From Tissierellia bacterium (GTDB lineage: Bacteria > Bacillota > Clostridia > Tissierellales > Tepidimicrobiaceae), in the NCBI GenBank assembly GCA_012735215.1, contig JAAYHX010000020.1:115790-179789 (forward strand): a stretch of DNA of 64,000 nt, written 5' to 3'. The notes under the pieces were generated by a model. The model was not told where the DNA came from. It saw nothing but the letters and a program-made list of their open reading frames with translations, and did no database searches. Both the position numbers and the translations under genes were made by a program. Below, one piece after another: positions 52,688 through 62,494 of this stretch. The first letter of the stretch is position 1, and each line of letters begins with the position of its first letter.

Positions 52688-55111
52688 GTGACAAGTAAAG
52701 ATATAGAGTTGTTAGCTCCAGTTGGTAGTAGGGATAGTTTACTTGCAGCTGTAGAGAATGGTGCTGATGCAGTCTATTTAGGAGGGAAACTCTTTAGTGC
52801 AAGACAATATGCCTCAAATTTTGATGAGGAAGAGCTAAAAAAGGCAGTAGAATATGCTCACTTAAGAGATGTAAAGGTATATGTTACAGTAAACATACTT
52901 ATTGATGATTCTGAAATGGAAGAAACATTGAAATTCATAAAGTATCTTTATGATATCAATGTGGATGGACTAATAGTACAAGATCTTGGACTGGCTTATC
53001 TAGTTAAAAGCATCTTTCCAAGTTTTGATCTGCATGCTAGCACTCAGATGACCATAAACAACCTACCAGGAGCTATTTTTTTGAGCAAATTTGGATTCAC
53101 CAGGGTAGTGTTAGCAAGAGAAACCCCACTAGAAGAAGTAAAAAACATTCATAATAATGCAGACATCCAATTAGAAGGCTTCATACACGGTGCCCTTTGC
53201 GTGTGCTATTCCGGCCAATGCCTCATGAGCAGCATTTTAGGAGGCAGAAGTGGCAATAGAGGCAAATGTGCCCAGCCATGTAGGCTGGCCTATAGTATAA
53301 TAGATTACGAAAAGAATGAACGTGTATTTGATGAATGGAAAGAGAAATACCTTATTAGTACTAAGGATTTAAATACATTAGAATATGTTGAATCAATAAT
53401 AGATAGTGGAATTACATCTTTGAAGATAGAAGGGAGAATGAAAAGGCCTGAGTATGTAGCAACAGTTGTAAAAAGTTACAGGCAGGCCTTAAATTTTGGC
53501 AGCAAGTCCTTATCTGAAAAAAACAAAGAGGATGTACTCCAGATATTTAATAGAGGCTTTACCAAGGGTCTTATGTTTAAAGACTTTGGCAGAAATTTCA
53601 TCTCTTATAAAAAGCCTAATAATAGGGGAGTCCCTATAGGCCGTGTTGAAAGAGTGGATAAAAAATACGTATATATTGAGCTAATAGAAGACCTGGATAA
53701 GGGTGATGGAATAGAAATAGAGACCTCTGCAGGCAGTAGTAAAGGTATTACCCTGGGATTTTCAGGAAATAAGGGTCAGCTATTAAAGCTGCAAAAGGTA
53801 GATGGAGCGATAGTTGGTTCAACTGTATATAGAACCTCAAAAAGGGAACTGATGGAGAAGGCAATAAAATCCTATGAACAGGAGAACATTAAATATCCAA
53901 TAGATATGAATGTAGCCATCTCTATAGGTAAACCTGCCCATTTATCTATTGACTTTGATGGGAAAGCAATTGAAGTGGAATCTGACTATATTGTTGAGAA
54001 GGCTATAAAGAGTGGTCTTTCAGAGGAAAGGGTAAAAGAACAGCTTGCTAGGTTAAATGATACCCTTTACTATGCTAAAAACATATCTGTGAACTTAGAA
54101 GAAAATTCTTTTATGCCCATTGGTGAGATTAATGGACTGAGAAGAAAGGGAATTGATAAGTTAAATGAATATAGATTGGACCTGTATAACAGAAAAACCA
54201 TTAGTGATAAACAATTCAATATTAGATTAAATAAGCATTTATTATTGCCCAAAAAAGAAAAGGCGCGTAGAAAAAAGGTAAGCGTAAGTGTTTTAAGGAA
54301 AGAGCAATTTGAACAGTTGGATTTGAATAAGCTGGATAGGCTCTATATAGGCTTCAATGAGGATTTGAGAAGTTCTATTTTGGCTGCAAAGAAGAGGGGA
54401 AAGGAAGTATATATCCTAACTGATAGAATCCTATATAGTTGGGATTTAGAACTTTTAAAGGATAAAATAGAAGAAGTAAGGGATATAATAGATGGAGTAT
54501 CCGTTTCTAACTTAGGAACTTTACAATTTATAAAAGATAATTTCAATACTAAGATCCACGGAGACTTTGGGTTAAATGTCTTTAATAGCTTTATAGTAGA
54601 AGCCTTTACACAAGAAGGAATTGAGAGTATAACCTTGTCTCCTGAGTTAAACCTGAAGCAAATCAGACAAATTGCTGAAAAGAATAAGGTGGAATACGAA
54701 GCGATAGGATATGGATACCTGCCACTTATGATAATGAAGCATTGTCCTATGTCCCTAGTTAAAAACTGTAAAGACGATTTAAACTGTGAAAACTGCAAGT
54801 TCAGCAGCGGTTATGGACTAAGGGACAGAAAAGGTGTAAACTTTTACATGGAAAGAAGAAACAATCTTACAAGCTTATACAACAGTGTTCCTTTATTTAT
54901 GCTTGAAAACTTGGATAAAATATATAATTCAGGAGTGGATACTATAAGGTTGGATTTTACCTTTGAAAAGGAAAAGATAAAAGATATCCAAAGCATATAC
55001 TATGATTTTGCCAAGGAATCAATATCAAAAGATGATGCCGTACAGTATTTTAGAAAATATAGAGATGAATCTGGGATTACTAAAGGACACTACTTCAGAG
55101 GAGTTATTTAA
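52688..55111 (+). CDS. U32-family protein (peptidase U32 / DUF3656 architecture)
   Basis: 807 residues. The N-terminal U32 domain has LLAPVGSRDSLLAAVENGADAVYLGGKLFSARQYA, IDLHASTQMTINN-like segment FDLHASTQMTI and the cysteine block CVCYSGQCLMSS with GNRGKCAQPCR. A middle domain and a C-terminal part follow, with CPMSLVKNCKDDLNCENC, a further possible metal site. Relatives include the rRNA and tRNA hydroxylation proteins RlhA and TrhP, so an RNA-modification role is more likely than proteolysis. GTG start at 52688; between zapA and mutS2. Confidence 0.85.
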   Translation: MTSKDIELLAPVGSRDSLLAAVENGADAVYLGGKLFSARQYASNFDEEELKKAVEYAHLRDVKVYVTVNILIDDSEMEETLKFIKYLYDINVDGLIVQDLGLAYLVKSIFPSFDLHASTQMTINNLPGAIFLSKFGFTRVVLARETPLEEVKNIHNNADIQLEGFIHGALCVCYSGQCLMSSILGGRSGNRGKCAQPCRLAYSIIDYEKNERVFDEWKEKYLISTKDLNTLEYVESIIDSGITSLKIEGRMKRPEYVATVVKSYRQALNFGSKSLSEKNKEDVLQIFNRGFTKGLMFKDFGRNFISYKKPNNRGVPIGRVERVDKKYVYIELIEDLDKGDGIEIETSAGSSKGITLGFSGNKGQLLKLQKVDGAIVGSTVYRTSKRELMEKAIKSYEQENIKYPIDMNVAISIGKPAHLSIDFDGKAIEVESDYIVEKAIKSGLSEERVKEQLARLNDTLYYAKNISVNLEENSFMPIGEINGLRRKGIDKLNEYRLDLYNRKTISDKQFNIRLNKHLLLPKKEKARRKKVSVSVLRKEQFEQLDLNKLDRLYIGFNEDLRSSILAAKKRGKEVYILTDRILYSWDLELLKDKIEEVRDIIDGVSVSNLGTLQFIKDNFNTKIHGDFGLNVFNSFIVEAFTQEGIESITLSPELNLKQIRQIAEKNKVEYEAIGYGYLPLMIMKHCPMSLVKNCKDDLNCENCKFSSGYGLRDRKGVNFYMERRNNLTSLYNSVPLFMLENLDKIYNSGVDTIRLDFTFEKEKIKDIQSIYYDFAKESISKDDAVQYFRKYRDESGITKGHYFRGVI

Positions 55112-55125
55112 TTTGAGGTGAAGAT

Positions 55126-57504
55126 ATGAACGAAAAAACCCTTAGAGTATTAGAATATTATAAGATCATCCAGAAGGTTTGTGAAAAAGCTGAATCTCAA
55201 CTAGGTAAGGAGATGATCAGTGCACTTAAGCCTGAAAGGCAGCTAGAAAAGGTCAAATATATGCAAGAGGAGACAAAAGAGGCTTTCGATCTATTGGTTA
55301 GAAAAGGAGCTCCTCCCCTGTATGGTATTAAGGATATTTCTAGAGAGCTTAAACTAGCGGAGATAGGAAGCACTCTCTCTCCTGCAAGTCTACTAAAGGT
55401 GTCGGATATGCTAAGAGTTTCAAGAGATCTTAAGAGCTATTTAAAGGAAGCTAAAGAGGAGGGACTATCCAACTATCCTATAATACAGGACCTAGTGGAT
55501 AGCTTGAGAGTTTATAAGCATATTGAGCATGAGATCGACAATGCAATTGTAAACGAAGAGGAAATATCAGACAATGCAAGTCCAAAGCTTAGGAGTATTA
55601 GAAGGCAGATTATTAGCAAGAATGATGCAATTAGGGATAAGCTCAACTCCATTATCAACTCTGACAAGTATAGGAAGTATTTACAGGATACTATTATAAC
55701 TGTCAGAGAAGGCAGGTATGTAGTACCTATTAAGCAAGAGAATAAAAGACACTTTAAAGGTATTATTCATGATCAATCCTCCAGTGGTGCCACAATTTTT
55801 GTAGAGCCATTGGCCGTTGTTGAACTAAATAACGAACTGAGAGAACTCCATATAGCTGAAAGGGAAGAAATAGAAAGGATCTTGAAGGAATTAACGGATT
55901 TGGTTAGAGAGAAGGCAGAAGATATTAGGAATAATCAAAAAATACTCCAGAGATTAGACTATATCTTTGCAAAAGGTAAGTATGCCTTGGATATAGATGG
56001 TACAGAACCTATCCTGAACATAGAAGGGTATATAAACATAAAAAAGGGGCGACATCCTTTATTAGATCCAAAAACGGTTGTACCAATAGATATTTATTTG
56101 GGTAAGGATTTCAATACCCTAGTCATAACAGGTCCCAATACAGGTGGTAAAACTGTTACCTTAAAAACTGTTGGCTTATTAACTTTGATGGCACAAGCTG
56201 GGCTTTTTATACCTGCGGATTCTAGTTCCCATATAGCTGTGTTTGATAAGGTATTTGCTGATATAGGAGATGAGCAAAGTATTGAGCAGAGCTTAAGTAC
56301 CTTCTCCTCCCATATGACTAATATTGTGGACATCTTATAAGAGCTGGAAGCCAATAGTCTAGTACTTTTTGATGAACTTGGGGCAGGGACTGATCCTACA
56401 GAAGGAGCAGCTTTGGCCATGTCAATATTAGACAATTTATTGAAAAAGAATATAAGGACTATAGCCACAACCCACTATAGCCAGTTAAAAATTTATGCCT
56501 TGACTACAGAGGGGGTAAAAAATGCTTCAGTGGAGTTTGATGTTGAAACTTTAAGCCCTACCTATAAACTCCTAATTGGAGTGCCTGGTAAATCTAATGC
56601 TTTTGAAATATCTTTAAGATTGGGACTCCCAGATTATATAATAGGCTATGCCAAGGGGTTAGTTTCAAAGGAAAGTGTAGAGTTTGAAGGTGTTTTACAG
56701 GCTATAGATAAGGATAGAAAGATAGCAGAAGCAAATAGGCTTGAGGCTGAAAAGCTAAAGTCTGAGGTGGGAAAGCTTAAATTAGAGCTTCAAAGGGAGA
56801 AGGAAAAAGCTCAAGAAAGAAAAGAAAGGATAATCACTGAAGCCAAAGAGGAAGCTAGAAGAATTTTAAAAATAGCAAAAGAAGAAGCAGATGAAATTGT
56901 AGACCAATTGAAACAAATATCCAGTTACATTGAAAAGGACAGGATAAGGGAGATACAACAAGCCCAGGATAAGCTAAGAACTAGTTTAAATGAAGTTGAG
57001 AGTTCTTTGGCAGAGGATATTTTGAATGTTAAGTCAGATGAACAGATAAAGAACTTGAAGGTAGGAGAAACTGTGTTTGTGCTATCCCTACAACAAAAGG
57101 GAACGGTTCTGGAGCTTCCTGATGAAGAAGGCAATGTATTAATTCAAGTGGGAATTATGAAGGTTAAAGTTCATATATCTACCCTAAAAAGGGCAAAAGA
57201 AAGTGAAGAAGAAAAGTCAAAAACAAGTACAAAGAGTATAATTAAATCCAAATCATCTAATATTAAGAATGAAATAGATTTAAGAGGTAAGACCTTGGAT
57301 GAAGCTATGCTGGATCTTGACAAGTATATTGATGATGCCTTTATAGCAGGCATAAAGCAGGCCTATATAATTCATGGAAAGGGAACCGGTGTATTAAGAG
57401 AAGGTATTAGGTCTTATATAAAGAAGCATAAGCATGTTAAGAGTTTTAGAACAGGCAACTATAACGAAGGTGGAGAAGGAGTTACAGTAATAGAGTTAAA
57501 ATAA
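55126..57504 (+). pseudogene. mutS2: Endonuclease MutS2, interrupted by in-frame TAA
   Basis: A full-length MutS2 (792 codons) except for a TAA at 56338-56340. Upstream: the coiled-coil/clamp region and Walker A (VITGPNTGGKTVTLK). Downstream in the same frame: Walker B LVLFDELGAGTDPTEGAALA, THYSQL, a long coiled coil and the C-terminal Smr nuclease domain (IDLRGKTLDEAMLDL, IIHGKGTGVLREGI). The codon follows NIVDIL, where homologues have a sense codon; one substitution from GAA, AAA or CAA explains it. MutS2 rescues collided ribosomes and limits recombination. Whether the stop is real needs raw reads. Confidence 0.9.
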
Positions 57505-57508
57505 CTTC

Positions 57509-57537
57509 TTGAATTATTCTATACATTATTGTATATT
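57509..57537 (+). promoter_or_regulatory. argS promoter
   Basis: TTGAAT (57509-57514), 17-bp spacer, TATATT (57532-57537), just after mutS2. Confidence 0.65.
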
Positions 57538-57564
57538 ATAGGTTGATAATGAATATGAAAATTC

Positions 57565-57782
57565 GATGAAGGAGAAAGTAGGATATAGATCTTGTTTTAG
57601 CGAGCTGGAGATGGTGGAAGCCAGTACAAGTCTATATTTGAAGAGAGCTCTGAAGAATATTATCCGAATATTTAGTAGGATATTACGCTTGTTGCGTTAT
57701 AACTTTTGAGTGGGCGTATGCCAATAAGAGTGGTACCACGGGATAGCTCTCGTCTCTTGTTTTTTGAGATGAGAGCTGTACT
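57565..57782 (+). promoter_or_regulatory. T-box riboswitch, tRNA-Arg specific (AGA specifier)
   Basis: T-box motif AGAGTGGTACCACG at 57727-57740; specifier GAAG-AGA-GCT with AGA at 57644-57646. Terminator AGCTCTCGTCTC / GAGATGAGAGCT. Controls argS. Confidence 0.92.
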
Positions 57783-57802
57783 ATTTTAAAGGAGGTATTT
57801 AG

Positions 57803-59500
57803 ATGATTGATTTCAGAAAGGAAGTAGTTGATTTAATTTGCAGTGTAGTAGCTGATATTGATGCCCAAGAGGTATATAGGTTAATAGAAATCCCACCTAG
57901 CTATGATCTAGGGGATTATGCTTTTCCCTGCTTTAAGCTGGCTAAGATATTTAGAAAAGCTCCCAATCTAATTGCTGAAGAGTTGGCAAGCAAGATGGGT
58001 TCCTCTGAGTACTTTGAGAAAATTGAAAATAAGGGACCTTATTTGAATTTCTTCATAGATAAGGTTAAGCTTACTGAAACGGTTCTTAGAGAAATAGCTG
58101 AGAAGAAGGATAAGTTTGCTGCAAAGGATATAGGTGGCGGAAGAAATATAATTGTAGAGTTTTCATCTCCCAACATAGCAAAGCCCTTCCATATTGGTCA
58201 CATTAGGACTACAGTTATAGGAAATGCATTATATAAGATATGCAATTATCTAGGATTTAATGCAATAGCTATAAACCATCTGGGGGATTATGGAACCCAA
58301 TTTGGAATGCTTATTGCAGCCTTTAAGAAATGGGGAGACAAGGAAACCATAGAAAAGGATCCTATTAATGAACTATTAAAACTATATGTGAAGTTTAATG
58401 CAGAAGCTGAAAAGGATGAAGCCTTAAAGGATGAGGCAAGATACTGGTTTAAGGAGCTTGAAAACAAGAACCAAGAAGCAGTTCAGCTATGGCAGTGGAT
58501 AAGGGACGTAAGCCTTATGGAATTCAACAGGGTTTATGACCTCTTAGGTATAAAGTTTGATTCCTATGCAGGAGAGAGCTTCTACTCAGACAAGATGAAT
58601 AGGGTAATTGAAGAACTAGAGGCAAAGGGATTGTTAAAGGAATCAGAAGGGGCAAGGATTGTTGACCTAGAGGAGTATGATATGCCACCTGCCCTAATTC
58701 AAAAAAGTGATGGCTCTACCCTATATATAACAAGGGATATAGCTGCAGCCATATATAGAAAGGAACACTATGATTTCTATAAGAACATATATGTAGTTGC
58801 ATCACAACAAAATCTACACTTTAAGCAATTGATTAAAATAGTAGAATTGATGGGGTATGATTGGGCCAATGACTGTATCCATGTTCCCTTTGGCATGGTT
58901 AGCTTAGAAGATGGTACCCTATCTACTAGAAAAGGACGAGTGGTATTTTTAGAAGATGTATTGAAAAAAGCCATAGATAGTACAAGAAAGATAATTGAAG
59001 AAAAGAATCCTAATCTGGAGAACAAAGAAGAGGTTGCAAAACAAGTTGGAGTGGGCGCTATACTATTCCAAGAACTATTTAATTCAAGAATAAAAGATTA
59101 TGTGTTCAATTGGGAAAGGACTCTAAGCTTTGAAGGAGAAACAGGACCTTATGTACAATATTCCCATGCAAGAGCAAATAGCTTGCTGGAGAAAGGGAAT
59201 TTCCAATTAGGTGAAATAAACTATAGCCTAATAAATGCAGAAGAAGAAATAGATTTAGTAAGGCTGCTTTACAACTTCCCACAAGCAGTTTTGGATGCCT
59301 ATGAAAAGCTAGAACCTTCCTTTATCACAAGACATATTACAGAAATAGCAAAAGCCTTTAACAAGTTCTATAATAGTTGTCCTATACTCTCTGCTGATGA
59401 GGACTTGAAAAGAGCTAGATTATCATTAGTATATGCAGCTAAAACTACAATAAAAGCAGGATTAGGCTTGCTTGGTATTGAGGCTCCAGATAAAATGTAG
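57803..59500 (+). CDS. argS: Arginyl-tRNA synthetase
   Basis: A 565-residue class I synthetase. The HIGH-type motif is FSSPNIAKPFHIGHIRTT. The KMSKS position reads GTLSTRKGRVVFL, as expected for ArgS without a canonical KMSKS. The C-terminal anticodon-binding helices begin near YSHARANSLL. ATG behind AAAGGAGG. Under Arg T-box control. Confidence 0.96.
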   Translation: MIDFRKEVVDLICSVVADIDAQEVYRLIEIPPSYDLGDYAFPCFKLAKIFRKAPNLIAEELASKMGSSEYFEKIENKGPYLNFFIDKVKLTETVLREIAEKKDKFAAKDIGGGRNIIVEFSSPNIAKPFHIGHIRTTVIGNALYKICNYLGFNAIAINHLGDYGTQFGMLIAAFKKWGDKETIEKDPINELLKLYVKFNAEAEKDEALKDEARYWFKELENKNQEAVQLWQWIRDVSLMEFNRVYDLLGIKFDSYAGESFYSDKMNRVIEELEAKGLLKESEGARIVDLEEYDMPPALIQKSDGSTLYITRDIAAAIYRKEHYDFYKNIYVVASQQNLHFKQLIKIVELMGYDWANDCIHVPFGMVSLEDGTLSTRKGRVVFLEDVLKKAIDSTRKIIEEKNPNLENKEEVAKQVGVGAILFQELFNSRIKDYVFNWERTLSFEGETGPYVQYSHARANSLLEKGNFQLGEINYSLINAEEEIDLVRLLYNFPQAVLDAYEKLEPSFITRHITEIAKAFNKFYNSCPILSADEDLKRARLSLVYAAKTTIKAGLGLLGIEAPDKM

Positions 59501-59525
59501 TATCATTGAATTGCCATTTTAAGCA

Positions 59526-59553
59526 ATAAACCTTCCTAATTAGGAAGGTTTAT
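59526..59553. terminator. Terminator after argS
   Basis: A perfect palindrome, ATAAACCTTCCTA arms around AT, with T-rich sequence following. It can also serve the convergent small gene. Confidence 0.85.
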
Positions 59554-59582
59554 TTATCTTAAAAATGTATGTACAAAAGCTC

Positions 59583-59801
59583 TTAGAGTATACCTTCTAC
59601 TGAAGGGTCATCACTTAAATACTCTAAAAATTCTTCTTCGGTAGTTTCGGCAAGGGAACTTAGTTCTTTTAAAATGCTGTTTTTTAAGTTTATAAAATCA
59701 TCAATCTTGGTATTAGTGCCGGTATACTCTAAAGCTTTGAGAATCATGAGCATATCATTTTTTGTCATTTCCTGGATAGATATCTTGTCGAAATCCTTCA
59801 T
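59583..59801 (-). CDS. Small acidic hypothetical protein
   Basis: 72 residues, acidic and helical (MLMILKALEYTGTNTKIDDF, then LSSLAETTEEEFLEYLSDD). No cysteines, no membrane segment. The family is not recognised. ATG 59801 behind AAAGGGG; a TTG one codon earlier is less likely. Single gene between argS and the radical-SAM operon. Confidence 0.55.
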   Translation of the reverse strand: MKDFDKISIQEMTKNDMLMILKALEYTGTNTKIDDFINLKNSILKELSSLAETTEEEFLEYLSDDPSVEGIL

Positions 59802-59950
59802 CAAATAACCCCTTTCATAAAATATTGTCTATTTATAATTCTATACTTTTTGGCTAAAATCTTCAATATAAGGGTTATAAAAAAACACAATTAATGAGAC
59901 AAAAGTAAATTTATGTTATAATGTTAGTAACTCAAAGGAGAGATATACAG

Positions 59951-61738
59951 ATGAATACAATACTTACAACTTTAAACTCTAAGTTTATTCATTCAGCATT
60001 GTCCATTAGGTACTTAAAAGCTTTTTGTATGGATATTTGTGATATAGATATTTTAGAATTTACTATAAATCAAAATATAGATTATATAGCTGGAGAAATA
60101 TACAAAGGGAAACCTAATATAATAGGGTTTTCTACCTATATATGGAACAAGGAGGAAACTTTAAGGGTTTGTGAAATATTAAAGCTAGTCAAACCAGACA
60201 TCAAAATAATACTTGGAGGTCCTGAAGTATCCTTCGATAGTGTAGATGTCTTAAAGAAATATTGGTTCGTGGATTTTGTCATTACAGGTGAGGGAGAGAT
60301 ACCTTTTAAGGAACTTTTAATAGCTCTTTACAATGGAAGGTGCGACTTTTCAGAGATAATGGGTTTGACTTATAGAGAAGGGGAAAGGATAGTTGAGAAT
60401 CCACCTGGAAAACAAATAAAAGATCTAGATTTGATACCTTCACCCTATTCTAAAGTGGATGAAGGTTTAGAGGATAAAATAGTATACTACGAAAGCTCTA
60501 GAGGTTGTCCTTTTAACTGCCAGTTTTGCTTGTCTTCTACAATTAAAGGCGTGAGATATTTTAGCCTAAATAGGGTAAAAGAGGATTTAGAAAGATTAAT
60601 AGATTCTAGAGTAAGACAGGTAAAATTTGTGGACAGGACCTTTAATAGCAATAAGAAATACGCTATGGAAATAATGAAATTCATCATGGATAAGGATCCA
60701 GAGAATATGAATTTTCATTTTGAGGTAACGGCACATTTATTGGATGAGGATATGCTAGAATTCCTAGAAAAAGCTAAACCTGGACTATTTCAATTCGAAA
60801 TTGGAGTCCAATCTACTAATGAAAGGACCATAGAAGCTATTGGGAGAACTACAGATTTTGATAAGTTAAGGAAAGTTTGTAAAAGGATCAAAGCCTATAA
60901 GAATATACACCAGCACTTGGATTTGATTGCAGGCCTTCCCTATGAAGGATATGAAAGCTTTAAAAGATCCTTTAATGATGTTTACGACATAAGACCTGAG
61001 AAGATACAGTTAGGCTTCCTAAAGCTTTTAAAAGGATCAGGATTGAGAAGGGATAAAGACAAATATGGATTTAAGTTTCTAGATATTCCACCCTATGAAG
61101 TATTGGAAACAGACTACATTAAATATGATGAAATGTTAAGACTGAAAGGGATAGAGGACTTAGTAGAAAAGTTTTACAATGAGGAATACTTTACAAACAC
61201 AATCTCCTATTTGATAAAGAATAAGTATGACACTGCTTTTGATTTCTTTGAAGACTTGCTGATGTTTTGGGAAAGCAAAGGATATCATAAAATTTCCCAT
61301 AGCAGAAATAGATTATATGAAATACTTTGGGAATTTTGTATTTATCGTAAGTTTGAAGATATAGATGTGATCAATGAAGTGATTAAATACGATTACCTAT
61401 TTAGCAATCCAAACTCAAATATTCCAAAATTCATAACTAGAATTGAAAGGGATCTAATTGAATCAAATAAACACAAGATATTAAAAGATGAAGTTCTACT
61501 AAAGGATATTTTGCCACACTATATAGATATGGCTACCAAAAAGTTGATTAAGAAGGTTCATATAGAAAGCTTTAGAATAGATATTTTACGTTTAGTAGAC
61601 AATGACTATAATAGTTTTAGCAGTGTGTATGATAGAAGATATATTTTATTTGAGTATAAGGATAGGATCTTCAACAGATGCAGTGCTTACGACATAACCA
61701 AATACATTAAAGGGAGTGAATTGGTTGAAACTGATTGA
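59951..61738 (+). CDS. B12-binding radical SAM protein (DUF4080 type)
   Basis: About 595 residues. The N-terminus is a cobalamin-binding-like domain (TTLNSKFIHSALSIRYLKAF, GFSTYIWNKEE, ILGGPEVSFD). The radical SAM core has CPFNCQFC (CxxxCxxC) for the [4Fe-4S] cluster. The C-terminal region is of the DUF4080 kind. ATG 59951 follows AAAGGAGA; TATAAT with an extended TG lies at 59917-59922. The substrate is unknown. It overlaps the start of the following membrane-protein gene. Confidence 0.85.
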   Translation: MNTILTTLNSKFIHSALSIRYLKAFCMDICDIDILEFTINQNIDYIAGEIYKGKPNIIGFSTYIWNKEETLRVCEILKLVKPDIKIILGGPEVSFDSVDVLKKYWFVDFVITGEGEIPFKELLIALYNGRCDFSEIMGLTYREGERIVENPPGKQIKDLDLIPSPYSKVDEGLEDKIVYYESSRGCPFNCQFCLSSTIKGVRYFSLNRVKEDLERLIDSRVRQVKFVDRTFNSNKKYAMEIMKFIMDKDPENMNFHFEVTAHLLDEDMLEFLEKAKPGLFQFEIGVQSTNERTIEAIGRTTDFDKLRKVCKRIKAYKNIHQHLDLIAGLPYEGYESFKRSFNDVYDIRPEKIQLGFLKLLKGSGLRRDKDKYGFKFLDIPPYEVLETDYIKYDEMLRLKGIEDLVEKFYNEEYFTNTISYLIKNKYDTAFDFFEDLLMFWESKGYHKISHSRNRLYEILWEFCIYRKFEDIDVINEVIKYDYLFSNPNSNIPKFITRIERDLIESNKHKILKDEVLLKDILPHYIDMATKKLIKKVHIESFRIDILRLVDNDYNSFSSVYDRRYILFEYKDRIFNRCSAYDITKYIKGSELVETD

Positions 61739-62483
61739 TGATATAGTATTAGTACAGAAGCATTCAATCAAACATGCAAGTAAGAGCATAATCAAAAATT
61801 GGCCTATTATATTTACTGGTTTAGTGTATGTGACCTTAAATATTCTTGCTCTTATAGTTATCAATACCTTGTTTAGAGGGGTACTATCTTTACTGGCAGG
61901 AATAGTTTTTGCCATTGTTAGTAGCAGCTTAATATCTAGTTATCTATACTTGTTGTCTAATATAATAAACAACAATAGGATTACTCTACAAAGCTTTAAA
62001 GATGGATTTAAAGAGTATCTATGGAAGGTGTATGGGATATTTTTTATAGCCTGGCTGGCCAGTTATTTATTATCTACAGTCTCAAGCATTTTTGGTAAGC
62101 GCATAATTTTACTTACGGATATAATAAAAATATTAGCACTAGTTCTGCTAAACGCCCTACCAGAAGTCATATATCAAAAGCACTATTCATCTGCTGACAG
62201 CATCATGTATGCTATTGAGTTTATTAGAGAAAATTGGTTAAATTGGTTTTTACCAAATATTATATTTACAGTGATTTTATATTTTTTAACGGGTAAAATA
62301 TTTACAAATTTATTTACCATATATATTGATACTCCTATGGTTATTAGTATAGAAGGTGCAGTACGCTATATAGTTGCCCAGACTATATTTTCATATATGA
62401 TGATCTATAGAGGGTATTTGTTTAAAATTTTGAGTACAAGCACTCCTAGGAAAAGAGCATTTATGAGAAATCTATATGAATAA
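61725..62483 (+). CDS. Multi-pass membrane protein, unknown
   Basis: About 252 residues with roughly five or six membrane helices (IIFTGLVYVTLNILALIVI, LAGIVFAIVSSSLISSYLYLL, IFFIAWLASYLLSTVS, FLPNIIFTVILYFL and others). No catalytic motif is seen. TTG 61725 follows GGGAG (61712-61716); the GTG at 61716 overlaps that RBS. It overlaps the radical-SAM gene's end by 14 bp and precedes the TPR gene by 11 bp, so the three are cotranscribed. Confidence 0.65.
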   Translation: MKLIDDIVLVQKHSIKHASKSIIKNWPIIFTGLVYVTLNILALIVINTLFRGVLSLLAGIVFAIVSSSLISSYLYLLSNIINNNRITLQSFKDGFKEYLWKVYGIFFIAWLASYLLSTVSSIFGKRIILLTDIIKILALVLLNALPEVIYQKHYSSADSIMYAIEFIRENWLNWFLPNIIFTVILYFLTGKIFTNLFTIYIDTPMVISIEGAVRYIVAQTIFSYMMIYRGYLFKILSTSTPRKRAFMRNLYE

Positions 62484-62494
62484 AAGGTGATGAC

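Noticed and set aside
54343..54798. 151-aa open frame antisense to the U32 gene
   Set aside because: A shadow of a well-supported gene on the other strand; no RBS and no recognisable motif.
56338..56340. The mutS2 stop as a recoded selenocysteine or readthrough codon
   Set aside because: The codon is TAA, not TGA, and lies at a non-cysteine position; there is no known TAA recoding in Firmicutes.
57690..57705. A further copy of the GTTGCG operator near TTGTTGCGTTATAAC
   Set aside because: Only a half-site is present and it lies inside the Arg T-box leader.
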